Below, piece by piece: positions 1 through 7,917 of a stretch of 64,000 bases of DNA. Location of the stretch: contig NZ_CP093313.1 in the NCBI RefSeq assembly GCF_025264625.1, forward strand, positions 434,001-498,000, given 5' to 3'. The position numbers and the translations under genes are program-made. Source of the stretch: Occallatibacter riparius (lineage in GTDB: Bacteria > Acidobacteriota > Terriglobia > Terriglobales > Acidobacteriaceae). Within the stretch, counting starts at the first letter, position 1, and each line of letters begins with the position of its first letter. The notes beneath the pieces are model-generated. The model had not been told where the DNA came from. It saw nothing but the letters and a program-made list of their open reading frames with translations, and searched no databases.

Positions 1-816
1 GGCTCGGCGGGCGAAGCCCCCTCCACGCGCTCCGGAGGGGAGCAGAACGGCGCCGCCGCGGATTCGACCCCCGCGGCGGATGCTGTGTTGGTGGCCCATA
101 GCGCCAAGGCGCTCGAGGCTGGCGTCGAATCTATCAATGAAGTTCGTTCGGCGCTCGGGCTGGGGGCGGCCGCGGCGGATGCTGTTGACCAGGCGGACGG
201 GTTTGGCGTTGATGCCTCGCTGCGCTGCCGTGACTGCCATCGGCCGCGTCATTCCACCCCCCGGCATGCGCCGGACTGCCGGTACGCCTACCAGAACTGC
301 CCGGGCTGCACCTCGCGGGGTGCGCACCTGGCTTCCTGCCCGTTGAGCACGCAACTGCGCCGGCCTGACGATACGTGCTGCCCTGGCGTCGATATGCCGG
401 GCGTGGGGGCGGTGCACACGCACGAGTGCCGCGTCCAGCGCCAGGTGCTGCGCGCCAGCGCACCCTACGCCGCTCCGGTCAAGCCAGCACTTGAGGCCTC
501 CGACTTTGCCGGATATGCCGGGCCGTTCGGGCAGCTCCTGTTTGCGGCCCGCGATCTGGCCCGGTCGCGTGTGATAGGGGCCGATGCGTTGACCATGCCG
601 CGCGACTGGTGCCTGGAGTGCGATCGCTCGGTTTCGCCGGACGGCTCCGGCCACCTCGAGCCCTGCCGCACCGGCCGCGTGCTCGACCTGGTCGCGCGGA
701 TCTGCGCGATCGCACCGGACTTCGATTTTTCAAGCCGTCGCCCGTGCGAAAGCTCTTCGGTCGAGGAGATCGCTGGCGCTCTCGCCGCTCGGCTCAAGAA
801 CGGCGGTGCGCAATGA
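1..816 (+). CDS. Cys/His-rich phage protein, 5' end outside window
   Basis: The reading frame is open to the left edge, so the gene is probably partial; an internal GTG at 85 is a possible start. The visible part is rich in paired cysteines and histidines (CRDCHR, CPGC, CCPG, CLEC), suggesting one or more zinc-binding fingers, preceded by an Ala-rich stretch. I do not recognise a family. The stop overlaps the next start as ATGATGA, so it is translationally coupled to the ParB-like gene and belongs to the early operon. Confidence 0.6.
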   Translation, partial: GSAGEAPSTRSGGEQNGAAADSTPAADAVLVAHSAKALEAGVESINEVRSALGLGAAAADAVDQADGFGVDASLRCRDCHRPRHSTPRHAPDCRYAYQNCPGCTSRGAHLASCPLSTQLRRPDDTCCPGVDMPGVGAVHTHECRVQRQVLRASAPYAAPVKPALEASDFAGYAGPFGQLLFAARDLARSRVIGADALTMPRDWCLECDRSVSPDGSGHLEPCRTGRVLDLVARICAIAPDFDFSSRRPCESSSVEEIAGALAARLKNGGAQ

Positions 817-2252
817 TGAAGGCCACTGCCATCACCCCTGCCGAAATAGTGCACGGCGAGATTCCGCTGGAGCAGCTCGTGCGCTCGCGGTTTGAAACGC
901 GCAAGGCGATCGACCCGGGCCGCCTTGCCGAGCTCGCTGAAAGCATCCGTCGCAATGGCGTTATCGAGCCACTCATTGTGAGGCCGCTCGGAAAGCTTGG
1001 CCCATATGAGATTGGCGCCGGCCAGCGGCGTTGGGAAGCCTCGAAGCTCGCCGGCAAGACCACGGCGCCTTGTATTGACTGCGTAAGGAGTGCTCAATCC
1101 GAGGGAGCAATGGACGGGATGAGCCCTTCGCGGGTGACGGTCGCCGAGTTGCGCGCGCGCATCGTGCGGACTCAACTGCGCGTTCTGCGCGACGTCCCCT
1201 TCCCGCTGGACGACGAGATCCCGCCGATGGCCTGCACCGCGTGTCCGAAGCGCGCGACCGGAGCGGCCTCGCTGTTCGCCGACGTCGCGGAGGATACCTG
1301 CACTGATCCTGAATGCCTAAGCCAGAAGATCCGCACCTGGGTCAAGTCTCAGCTGGAAGCCGCGGAGCGCGCGGGCCGCGTGCTTGTAATGCTCTTCGAT
1401 GGTCACGCGCAGGATCGGGCGGGCGTCAGCCGCTGGAACTGCGTAGTGGCCGCCGACTGCGCTTGCAAGGAGCAGGCGATCTGGGTTACCGGCAATCGGA
1501 TCGGGCATTTCGTCCAGATCTGCCGCGACAAGAAGTGCCCTGAGCATGCTGCGAAAAGCGACGCTGACGCGCCCTCGACGACGAGCAGTGGTACCAAAGG
1601 TGGCGTGTCGAAGTCTGCAGCGCCTAAGCAGAGCGCGGAGGATAAGCGCCGGATCGAGGCAGAGAAGGCTGAGCGCGCCAAGCTGGCCGAGAAGGTCAAG
1701 AAGGAACGCGAATACCGCGCGAGGCTCTTTGCTGAGATCGGGCGGGTGGCGGACGCGCAGATTGATACACCGCGCATCGCTCTCCTGACGAAGCAAGTAT
1801 GTCTGCGCGTGTTGGCCGGTGCGGGGCAATACGGCGCGGAGCTGGCCCCGGTGCTCGGCTGGGATCGCTCGCTGTTTGACTACGGCAACGACCGTCTGGA
1901 GGCGCAGGTGCGCGGCCTGACGTTGCAGGGCGCTCTGAGGGCGGCCGCGCTGCGCCTCGCTGTCGACCAGCTTCCGGTGGGCGATTACGACATCCAGCGC
2001 GGGCTGGCGCCTGAGCGCATGGAGCAGATCGCGAGTTGGCTCGGCATCGACGTCAAGGCGGTGCGTGCGGGCAAGCCGGGCACGGTGACGACATCGGTTG
2101 ATCGTGCCCTTGCTCACGCCGCGGCGATCCGCGAGCGCGAGGCGGCGAAAGCTCCTGCAAAGAAGAGTGCGAAGAAGACGCCGGCGAAAGCTGCCAAGCC
2201 TGCGGCGAAGAAAGCTGCCAAGAAGGCCGCGAAGAAAGGCGGCAAGCGATGA
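813..2252 (+). CDS. ParB-like protein with histone H1-like tail
   Basis: About 479 residues. Residues ~15-85 form a ParB/Spo0J N-terminal domain: a LAELAESIRRNGVIEPLIVR segment followed by YEIGAGQRRWEASKLAG, the usual GxRRxxA-type box. A cysteine cluster follows (CTACPK then CTDPEC), likely a zinc site. The last ~40 residues are almost only Lys, Ala and Pro, like histone H1 or phage-borne histone-like tails, and should bind DNA non-specifically. No ParA is seen nearby, so a plasmid-type partition role is not implied; such proteins in phages often act as nucleases or regulators. The ATG at 813 was chosen because it overlaps the previous stop; the upstream extension has no support. Confidence 0.8.
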   Translation: MMKATAITPAEIVHGEIPLEQLVRSRFETRKAIDPGRLAELAESIRRNGVIEPLIVRPLGKLGPYEIGAGQRRWEASKLAGKTTAPCIDCVRSAQSEGAMDGMSPSRVTVAELRARIVRTQLRVLRDVPFPLDDEIPPMACTACPKRATGAASLFADVAEDTCTDPECLSQKIRTWVKSQLEAAERAGRVLVMLFDGHAQDRAGVSRWNCVVAADCACKEQAIWVTGNRIGHFVQICRDKKCPEHAAKSDADAPSTTSSGTKGGVSKSAAPKQSAEDKRRIEAEKAERAKLAEKVKKEREYRARLFAEIGRVADAQIDTPRIALLTKQVCLRVLAGAGQYGAELAPVLGWDRSLFDYGNDRLEAQVRGLTLQGALRAAALRLAVDQLPVGDYDIQRGLAPERMEQIASWLGIDVKAVRAGKPGTVTTSVDRALAHAAAIREREAAKAPAKKSAKKTPAKAAKPAAKKAAKKAAKKGGKR

Positions 2253-2494
2253 ATTGTGTCGAGATGTCGCTTGCTATTCGCGAGCGCGCAAGAGCTCTCA
2301 GAGATGCCGACCAGGGCTTGACGATCGGACAGCTTGCCGACGCCGGCGAGCTCCTCGTCGTTCTTGCCCGGATCGTCGAAGGCAAGGACGTAGAGCGCGC
2401 ATTCGGTCGGCCCGGCGACTGGGGCTACTCGCATCCGATCGGGAGAGCTCTGGCTGCTCGCGAGGACAGCGAGCGAGAGGCGGCGAAGCGATGA
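2249..2494 (+). CDS. Small phage protein, unknown
   Basis: 81 residues, starting in an ATGA overlap with the ParB-like gene. The sequence is mixed helix-forming, with a central hydrophobic helix (ELLVVLARIVEG) and no cysteines. No family recognised. It ends in a 4-nt overlap with the next gene, so its expression is coupled to both neighbours. Confidence 0.6.
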   Translation: MNCVEMSLAIRERARALRDADQGLTIGQLADAGELLVVLARIVEGKDVERAFGRPGDWGYSHPIGRALAAREDSEREAAKR

Positions 2495-2811
2495 GCCTGC
2501 TGGTGCCAGGGCGGTGCCGGCATTGCGGGTGCGGCGGCGAAAGCTGCCGCCTGCCCGACGGTGATTTGTGCGTGTTCACCGATCGGGAGCGGCTGGTCTG
2601 CTCCGCGCAGGCCTGCCAGATCGCCGAGGCGGATCGTAGGGCGCGCGCGGTTGAGGAGCGAAAGGCGTCCGTGCCGCGTTCGCCGCGCGATGCCTGGCGG
2701 GCGGCTTCCATCGCGATGTCGCGGCAAGGCCTGAACCAGGAGCTGATCAACGAAATATTGGCGCGCCGGCGCGATCGCGCGAAGCGGCGGAAAGGGAGAC
2801 GGGCAGCATGA
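2491..2811 (+). CDS. Small zinc-finger-like phage protein
   Basis: 106 residues from the ATG at 2491 (ATGA overlap). The N-terminus has a Cys/His cluster (CRHCGCGGESC, then C-x-V and CSAQAC) that resembles a compact zinc finger seen in many phage early proteins. The C-terminal half is Arg/Lys-rich and helical (ARRRDRAKRRKGRR), consistent with nucleic-acid binding. Function unknown; early-operon position. Confidence 0.65.
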   Translation: MSLLVPGRCRHCGCGGESCRLPDGDLCVFTDRERLVCSAQACQIAEADRRARAVEERKASVPRSPRDAWRAASIAMSRQGLNQELINEILARRRDRAKRRKGRRAA

Positions 2812-3254
2812 GTACTGCGGGAAACAGGGATCAGGATTCAGGAAACATCTTCAGCTACGTACCGGCGATGACGTGCAAGTGCGCGGTTGCGGGCTGCGGA
2901 AGAATGGCTTTCCCGGGCGAACGCTTCTGTGAGCGCTGCCTGGATGAGATCTCCGCGCTGGTCTGGATGTCTCAGCAGCGCGATGAGCGCGAGACCATGC
3001 GTGCGCAGCGCTTGGCGAAGCTGCGGAACGCCTGCAAGACCTGGCGCGCGGTGGGGCTTTATTACGCGGCGATTCGGTTTGAGTATGCGTGCGTGTGGCT
3101 GCACAAGTGGCGCTGGCGGTTTCTGGCGGCTGTGGTTCTCGCCGCGTTGATGTGCTTTTTCGGCGATCTGCTCGGCACCGCCTTCGAGATGTGGATGACG
3201 GGGGGGCGCAATGAGCGTAGATCTGCTGATCTACAACCCTTCCCAGAGCTTTGA
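2808..3254 (+). CDS. Small membrane protein with Cys cluster
   Basis: 148 residues, ATGA overlap with the preceding gene. Residues ~23-45 carry CKCAVAGC...CERC, a likely zinc-binding knuckle, and residues ~105-125 form a single hydrophobic segment (FLAAVVLAALMCFFGDLLG) that should span the membrane. The 3' end overlaps the next gene by 44 nt in another frame. No family recognised. Confidence 0.55.
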   Translation: MSTAGNRDQDSGNIFSYVPAMTCKCAVAGCGRMAFPGERFCERCLDEISALVWMSQQRDERETMRAQRLAKLRNACKTWRAVGLYYAAIRFEYACVWLHKWRWRFLAAVVLAALMCFFGDLLGTAFEMWMTGGRNERRSADLQPFPEL

Positions 3255-3486
3255 GCAGATGATGGCCGATTGCCGCCGGGTGATTCTGCGGGCGGCGCTG
3301 GTCGACGCGCGGGGGAACCAGTGCAAGGCCGCAGAGCGTCTCGGCATGCACCGCAACACGCTGGCGCGGCACTGTGAGGCGCTGGGAATCAATGCCGCAA
3401 CCTGCAAGCCGAAGCCTCCGCGCGGATATCGGCCGAGTGAGCTGGCGCGTCTGGTGCTGCGCAATGCGTCGGGCGGTGCCGCATGA
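3211..3486 (+). CDS. Fis-type helix-turn-helix protein
   Basis: 91 residues. Residues ~25-62 (ILRAAL, GNQCKAAERLGMHRNTLARH, EALGI) match the C-terminal HTH of Fis/NtrC-type proteins (HTH_8). The rest is short and basic. It probably binds DNA as a dimer, like Fis, and may regulate phage early transcription or architecture. The ATG follows GGGGGGC and lies within the end of the membrane-protein gene. Family assignment is by motif only. Confidence 0.7.
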   Translation: MSVDLLIYNPSQSFEQMMADCRRVILRAALVDARGNQCKAAERLGMHRNTLARHCEALGINAATCKPKPPRGYRPSELARLVLRNASGGAA

Positions 3487-3917
3487 GTCGCCACAGCTAT
3501 GTGGTTGTCGATATGGCGGATCCGGGCGCGTCGATCGTGATGCTCGCGGTGGCGCAGCTCTGCCAGGACTGCGAGGCCATCACGGCCGCCGGCAACGGGC
3601 GCTGCGCGCGCTGCGGTTCGCAGTCGCTGCTCTCGATCGCGAAGGTGCTCAATCGCGAGGAGGAAGAGAAACCTCCGGTCCATCCCGTCGAAGTTCGCAT
3701 ATCGATCGGCGGTGACAATTTCGAGTACGTCCAGCGCGTGCTGAGTGAGCTTGATCGCGAGGCGTTCCTGCGCGACGCGGACAGCTTCCGGATGTGCAGC
3801 GGCGGTGCCGGCGGCTCGTATTCCGTGACGACAGTGACGCGGGATATCAGCGCGGAAGACTTTCGGGCAGAGTTGGCTGCATGGTTTGAGCGCCGGCGCG
3901 CGGGCGGTGCGCGATGA
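3483..3917 (+). CDS. Zinc-ribbon phage protein, unknown
   Basis: 144 residues, ATGA overlap on both sides. Residues ~28-50 contain CQDCEAITAAGNGRCARCGS, a clean two-CxxC zinc ribbon. The C-terminal half (SIGGDNFEYVQRVLSELDRE) looks like a small alpha/beta unit. A zinc ribbon plus small domain suggests nucleic-acid or protein binding; no specific function can be assigned. Confidence 0.65.
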   Translation: MSRHSYVVVDMADPGASIVMLAVAQLCQDCEAITAAGNGRCARCGSQSLLSIAKVLNREEEEKPPVHPVEVRISIGGDNFEYVQRVLSELDREAFLRDADSFRMCSGGAGGSYSVTTVTRDISAEDFRAELAAWFERRRAGGAR

Positions 3918-4420
3918 GGTTCTTCGAGAAGCAGCGGCCGGAAGTCTACATCCACACCGCGAAGCTGAAGCGCGACAGGAAGTCCGGCATCCGGTTGTGG
4001 CAGTTCACGCTGATCGTCACCATGACGGCGGAGCATGTGAGGGCCTGCGATGTCCCGGTGGCGAAGGCCTGGGACTACATCACGGACCGCGATAGCGCTG
4101 CGATCGAGGTGCTGATTGCGAGCGAGATTCAGGCCTGCGGGATCGATTTCTTCGCGCAGATCGATGACGTCACGCCGGTGCTGCACCTGGATGTGGTCGA
4201 CCTGAAAGGGCTGCGGTTCACGCGGGAGAAGAACACAGTCGAGTTCTGGTTCAGCGGCGAGCACGTAAACGAGGGCGGCATTCACGACTTCATGAAGCCG
4301 TACGCGTACACGCGGGTGTGGGCGGCGTTTACACCGGCGCGGCAAGGTGAGCTGCAGATGCAGCCGGCGGCGCAGGGCAAGCTCGGCAGCAAGCCGAAGC
4401 GGATGAAGGATCCGGGATAG
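3914..4420 (+). CDS. Conserved-looking phage protein, unknown
   Basis: 168 residues, ATGA overlap with the previous gene. The protein is predicted alpha/beta with alternating beta strands (VYIHTAKLKRD, LWQFTLIVTM, LHLDVVDLKGLRF) and a basic tail (KLGSKPKRMKDPG). No catalytic motif or known family is visible. Its position in the early block suggests a role in DNA metabolism or host takeover, which is inference only. Confidence 0.6.
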   Translation: MRFFEKQRPEVYIHTAKLKRDRKSGIRLWQFTLIVTMTAEHVRACDVPVAKAWDYITDRDSAAIEVLIASEIQACGIDFFAQIDDVTPVLHLDVVDLKGLRFTREKNTVEFWFSGEHVNEGGIHDFMKPYAYTRVWAAFTPARQGELQMQPAAQGKLGSKPKRMKDPG

Positions 4421-4422
4421 CT

Positions 4423-4680
4423 ATGAGCAGCGGGAACGCAACGAGCGAATACACGCGCCTCGAACTGGCGATCGACGAGGAGATGATCCTGCGCGAGTCG
4501 GCGCTAACGCGCAACGCGGTGTTGCGGCGGGCGGTAGCGATCGCCTGCTGTGACCAGGCCGATGCGATGGCGCAGGCGCAGGGCTACGCGCGTGAGCCGC
4601 TGCCGGATGCGGGCATGGTGCTGATGCTGTGCGCAGTGATGAGAGCAAGCGAGGAAGTGGAACAGGAGAAGGCGGGATGA
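4423..4680 (+). CDS. Small helical phage protein, unknown
   Basis: 85 residues, starting two bases after the previous stop and ending in an ATGA overlap with the DUF6745 gene. Composition is helical (LAIDEEMILRESALTRNAVL, DQADAMAQAQGYA). No motif recognised. Confidence 0.55.
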   Translation: MSSGNATSEYTRLELAIDEEMILRESALTRNAVLRRAVAIACCDQADAMAQAQGYAREPLPDAGMVLMLCAVMRASEEVEQEKAG

Positions 4681-5888
4681 CAAGGAGAATCACGAAGTTG
4701 ACAGAGGCGCAGAGAGCGCGCTTCGACGAGTGGGCCGACAAGTGGATTGAAGTCGGCTTAAGAACAGGGAATGCGGATCGATTTAAGTTCGAAGCCGCTG
4801 TGCGCGAGTGCTATCGCTTCGCAGGTTTGCAGCCACCGAAGGTGATCGTGTGGGCGCCGTCGCCACTTGTGGTGGCGATCGCCGGGCCTGCAGCGTCGTA
4901 CCTGCTGGCGCTGCGAGAGCGCCAGGGCCAGCGCGACGCGGTTCACGGCGCGGTTCACGGCGCGGTTGGCGGCGCGGTTGGCGGCGCGGTTCACGGCGCG
5001 GTTGGCGGCGCGGTTGACGGCGCGGTTCGCGACGCGGTTCTGCAGACGATCGCAAACAGTTGGTACTACATCCTGGGCGGTCAGTTCTGGGTTTCTGGAG
5101 GCTGGTGGGGTTGCGCCTTTACTTCGTACTTCCGCGATGTTTGCGGGCTTGAGCTCGAAGGCGATCTATGGAACCGCGGCCGCGCCTATGAGGCTACGGC
5201 TGAATCGGCGTGTTGGTGGTGGCCGCACCGCGACTTCGTGATCGTGAGCGAACGGCCATTAGAGATTCATCGCGAGCTGGCCGATCCGCCGCGGCCTCGA
5301 GGCTGGGGTTCGCATAGGCTGCATCGCGAAGACGGCCTGGCAATCAGCTTCCGCGATGGATGGGGTGTGTGGTCCTGGCATGGGACGCGCGTAACCCGCC
5401 AGATCATTGAAGCGCCGGAAACACTGACAGTCGCGCAGATCGCGGCCGAGGAGAATGCCGAGGTTCGGCGCGTGATGGTGGAGCGGATGGGCTGGGAGCG
5501 CTTCTGCTCAGAAGCCAAGATGAAGATCATCCACGTGGACGAACTCCACTCGAAGTTTCCGGATATCCCTGTTTCAGAGACGGTAGAGGCTGGCACTCGC
5601 TTCGTGACGCATTACCGCCCCGGCACCGAGCGCGCAGAGCTGCTCGAGGCGGCCGAACTCCGCGACTTTGAGGACAGGCCGCTGCGGTTCGTGCGCCTAA
5701 CGGATCCATCGACAGGCCGGCAATACACGATCCGTGTGCGCCACGATCACAAGCGGTGCTACGAGGCTGTGGCGTGGACCTTTGGGCTCGATGATGAGCA
5801 GGCCTACAAGCGCGGACGCTTCCTGCGCCAGGGCGATGTTTTTCTGAAGCCATTGTTGGGCGGCCCGTTGGCACAGCAGCACAGCTAA
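4677..5888 (+). CDS. DUF6745-like protein with tetrapeptide repeats
   Basis: 403 residues from the ATG at 4677 (ATGA overlap). The N-terminal ~90 residues and the part from ~120 (WYYILGGQFWVSGGWWG, then WWWPHRDFVIVSERP) and the HREDGLAISFRDGWGVWSWHG element resemble DUF6745 proteins, a family of unknown function. Between them lies a run of nine four-residue repeats of the form (D/G)AV(x), encoded by a 12-bp repeat, which should be a flexible or helical spacer whose length can change by slippage. A small GHHH protein follows after 68 bp; similar pairing is remembered from other genomes and suggests a two-gene unit. Family call is by recall of motifs, not by search. Confidence 0.65.
   Translation: MTRRITKLTEAQRARFDEWADKWIEVGLRTGNADRFKFEAAVRECYRFAGLQPPKVIVWAPSPLVVAIAGPAASYLLALRERQGQRDAVHGAVHGAVGGAVGGAVHGAVGGAVDGAVRDAVLQTIANSWYYILGGQFWVSGGWWGCAFTSYFRDVCGLELEGDLWNRGRAYEATAESACWWWPHRDFVIVSERPLEIHRELADPPRPRGWGSHRLHREDGLAISFRDGWGVWSWHGTRVTRQIIEAPETLTVAQIAAEENAEVRRVMVERMGWERFCSEAKMKIIHVDELHSKFPDIPVSETVEAGTRFVTHYRPGTERAELLEAAELRDFEDRPLRFVRLTDPSTGRQYTIRVRHDHKRCYEAVAWTFGLDDEQAYKRGRFLRQGDVFLKPLLGGPLAQQHS
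4935..5042 (+). repeat. Nine 12-bp tandem repeats in coding sequence
   Basis: Nine direct copies of a 12-bp unit, consensus GGCGCGGTTSRC, encode the tetrapeptides DAVH GAVH GAVG GAVG GAVH GAVG GAVD GAVR DAVL. The unit is a multiple of three, so gain or loss of copies keeps the frame. This is a minisatellite inside a gene, not a CRISPR array: there are no spacers. Confidence 0.9.
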
Positions 5889-5956
5889 AAGACCTCCATC
5901 CAATGCGCCGTTCGCGACGGTGCGCAACCTTAACTCTCAACCGAAAAGGATCATCG

Positions 5957-6256
5957 ATGATGAGAACCAAGATTCCTGAAAGTGCGAAGCGTATTCCCGT
6001 CAGGCCTGTAGCTCTGGGTGAAGTGACGGGCCATCACCATAGCTTCATGTCGAACGTAGCCGAAACGGATGTTGCTGACCTGGTCGAGATGTATGAGGGT
6101 CCGGACGGTATGACTTATGTCCGCGTGCTCGGCGAACCCGGCGACGTCTCACTTGTCCACCAGGAGCACAAGGCCCATATCGTCCCGCCGGGTGAATACA
6201 GCGTGACGATTCAGCAGGAAAACACCGACTGGGGCGCGCGCCCCGTGGCTGACTGA
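5957..6256 (+). CDS. Small GHHH-motif protein, DUF6745 partner
   Basis: 99 residues from ATG 5957 (a second ATG at 5960 is equally possible); a weak AAAAGGA lies upstream. The sequence has two conserved-looking elements: VALGEVTGHHHSF near residue 15 and LVHQEHKAHIVPPGEYSVTIQQE near residue 65, both His-rich and suited to metal binding, followed by a short tail. Small proteins with this GHxH ... HEEH/HQEH ... PPGxYxVxxQxE pattern are remembered next to DUF6745 genes elsewhere. Function unknown. Confidence 0.65.
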   Translation: MMRTKIPESAKRIPVRPVALGEVTGHHHSFMSNVAETDVADLVEMYEGPDGMTYVRVLGEPGDVSLVHQEHKAHIVPPGEYSVTIQQENTDWGARPVAD

Positions 6257-6267
6257 CGAGGCCCGCG

Positions 6268-6507
6268 TTGGCGAAGAGCACTGAACCAAAGCGCCGCTTT
6301 TTATTGCAGACCTCTCAGGCTGTCTTCGAAGAGGGTGCGCTGCGGCAGGTCACGGTTGAGGCGTACGACGGCTTTGCTGTTGTGCGCCTCAAGGGCCTTC
6401 CTGGTGCGTTCCCGTTACCTTGGGGAGCCGTGTATCGCCTGGCTGAAGCGCAGGCCGCGGAGCGCAGATTCAAGGGACTTATGGCGAAGCTGGGGATCGA
6501 CGCGTGA
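6268..6507 (+). CDS. Small phage protein, unknown
   Basis: 79 residues from a TTG start with GAGG five bases upstream. The protein looks like a small alpha/beta fold (FLLQTSQAVFEEGALRQVTVE, FAVVRLKGLPG, YRLAEAQAAERRF). It ends in a 4-nt GTGA overlap with the next gene. No family recognised; the TTG start lowers certainty. Confidence 0.5.
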   Translation: MAKSTEPKRRFLLQTSQAVFEEGALRQVTVEAYDGFAVVRLKGLPGAFPLPWGAVYRLAEAQAAERRFKGLMAKLGIDA

Positions 6508-6770
6508 GCAAGGGCAAGGATCATCTGGACTGGGGGAAGCTGGGGACCGTGGAGGCGATTGGCGAGTGGTTGCGCTCGAAGTCGGACGCGATCTGCGTGC
6601 TCGTGATTCGCGCGCCGGACTCGGTGCTGCTGGTCGATCCGGCCTGCACGCCGCGCGATGCCGGCGAGCTGGTCGCCGAGCGGCTGGGCCAGTTGTTGCA
6701 GCGCGTGGAAGCGGCGCGCAAAGAGGGCAAGAAAGGCATTCGGCTCGATCACGGGCCGGTGATGGAGTGA
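6504..6770 (+). CDS. Small phage protein, unknown
   Basis: 88 residues from a GTG that overlaps the previous stop. Contains a strand-rich core (AICVLVIRAPDSVLLVDPACTP) and a C-terminal amphipathic helix (LVAERLGQLLQRVEAARKEG). No motif recognised. It is followed by GGAGAGG and the NUDIX gene. Confidence 0.55.
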   Translation: MSKGKDHLDWGKLGTVEAIGEWLRSKSDAICVLVIRAPDSVLLVDPACTPRDAGELVAERLGQLLQRVEAARKEGKKGIRLDHGPVME

Positions 6771-6779
6771 GGAGAGGAA

Positions 6780-7256
6780 ATGGTTAAGTACGTTGCTGGA
6801 TTGTTGTTTGACGAAGACTGCAAAAAGGTCGCTCTTGTGCTTAAGAACCATGGACCGTCGGCCATCGTCGGCAAGTGGAACGCGATCGGCGGCAAGCGCA
6901 TCGACAGCACCAATCTGGGCCTCGGATTTGAGAGCGGGCCAGCTGCAATGTATCGAGAGTTTCTGGAGGAAACAGGCGTCGAAGTGCGCGATTGGTCGCT
7001 GTTCTTGCGGCTCCAGGGTGACCAATGGGAGGTCGAGTTCTATCACGCATTCGATACGGCGAAGCAGTCGCAGGTCCGCACGATGGAGTCGGAGCAGATC
7101 ATGGTTTGGCCTATCGACGATGAGCACCCCGTCTGGGTGCCAAACCTCAACTGGATCATCCCGATGGCTCTTGGGCACACGGAAGATCACGTCTGGGTGT
7201 ACGACGTGATGGAGAAAGAGACCATGGCACGGGTTCCTGAGTACAGAGGGCACTGA
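6780..7256 (+). CDS. NUDIX hydrolase
   Basis: 158 residues, ATG preceded by GGAGAGG. Contains the NUDIX box in the form G ... E-x7-REFLEETGV (residues ~50-67; the E-x7-RE-x2-EE-x-G core is complete), with a longer than usual loop between the first Gly and the Glu. NUDIX enzymes hydrolyse nucleoside diphosphates linked to another group, such as oxidised dNTPs, ADP-ribose or NAD. The substrate cannot be read here. With the MazG-like protein downstream it may form a nucleotide-cleansing set of the phage early region. Confidence 0.85.
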   Translation: MVKYVAGLLFDEDCKKVALVLKNHGPSAIVGKWNAIGGKRIDSTNLGLGFESGPAAMYREFLEETGVEVRDWSLFLRLQGDQWEVEFYHAFDTAKQSQVRTMESEQIMVWPIDDEHPVWVPNLNWIIPMALGHTEDHVWVYDVMEKETMARVPEYRGH

Positions 7257-7263
7257 GGCGGCT

Positions 7264-7666
7264 ATGGCGAGGCGAAGCGGCGGGGGAATGCGGAAGAGCG
7301 GATGGCATCGAGAGGCGCGGCGCCGGGAGCACGGGGACTTTAACCCGGAAGTCGCAGCGCCGTCGCGGTGGGAGCTGTTCCTGCGCGAGCTGGATGTGCG
7401 CGAGGCGCAGGTGCCGGAAGTGCTGTGGACGGGAGGCTCTATCGCCGCGCGGGATCCGGACCTTGGTGAAGGCAAATCGGCTACATGCATACGTGCCGGA
7501 AGTTGTTTTGGCTGCGCTTGGCTTCGACGTGGCCCGCGATCTTGAAAGCGTGCGCGAGCTGCAGCTGGCAACGATGGCGCGCCACGCGGCGGCCGCTGGG
7601 GGAGTAAGTCGATGGCGAAGCGCGAACGTCCGGAGGATGGCGGGATCGAGTGGCACGACAGGCTGA
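7264..7666 (+). pseudogene. Two overlapping ORFs, possibly one frameshifted gene
   Basis: Frame 1 (7264-7545) reads sensibly from MARRSGGGMRKSGWHREARR to about GGSIAARDPDL, then becomes Cys/Arg-rich nonsense. Frame 2 from about 7466 (possible GTG) reads well as KANRLHAYVPEVVLAALGFDVARDLESVRELQLATMARHAAAAGG and runs to 7666, inside the next gene. A single protein broken by a frameshift near 7460 would explain both halves; alternatively two small genes overlap. No family recognised. A sequencing error is also possible. Confidence 0.4.
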
Positions 7667-7917
7667 ATGCTTTTGAGTGCCTGGGGTGCGGGGAGTTCGA
7701 TGAAGTGCACAGCGCGCGGCGCCGCAACGATGCGGAGTGGATGCAGGAGCGCCGCGAACTGCTGGTGCTGGATCACACGGAGTGCTGGGAGTTCGACGAT
7801 CCGAAGATGGCGCGGGACGCGCGGCGGTATCGCAGCGAGAGGAAGCGGCGAGAGTTGCTGAAGGCGCGTGCGGGTGCAGCGCTGGACAGGCAGGCAGTGA
7901 GTTGGAGGGGGAGATGA
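7612..7917 (+). CDS. Small zinc-finger-like phage protein
   Basis: 101 residues. The N-terminal part has ECLGCGEF and later HTECW, which could form a zinc site; the C-terminal half is a long charged helix (ARDARRYRSERKRRELLKARAG). It ends in an ATGA overlap with the MazG-like gene. Unknown function. Confidence 0.6.
   Translation: MAKRERPEDGGIEWHDRLNAFECLGCGEFDEVHSARRRNDAEWMQERRELLVLDHTECWEFDDPKMARDARRYRSERKRRELLKARAGAALDRQAVSWRGR

Noticed and set aside
813-2252. Plasmid-type parAB partition locus
   Set aside because: No ParA gene or parS-like repeats in the window.
4935-5042. CRISPR array
   Set aside because: Tandem 12-bp repeats without spacers, in frame within a gene.
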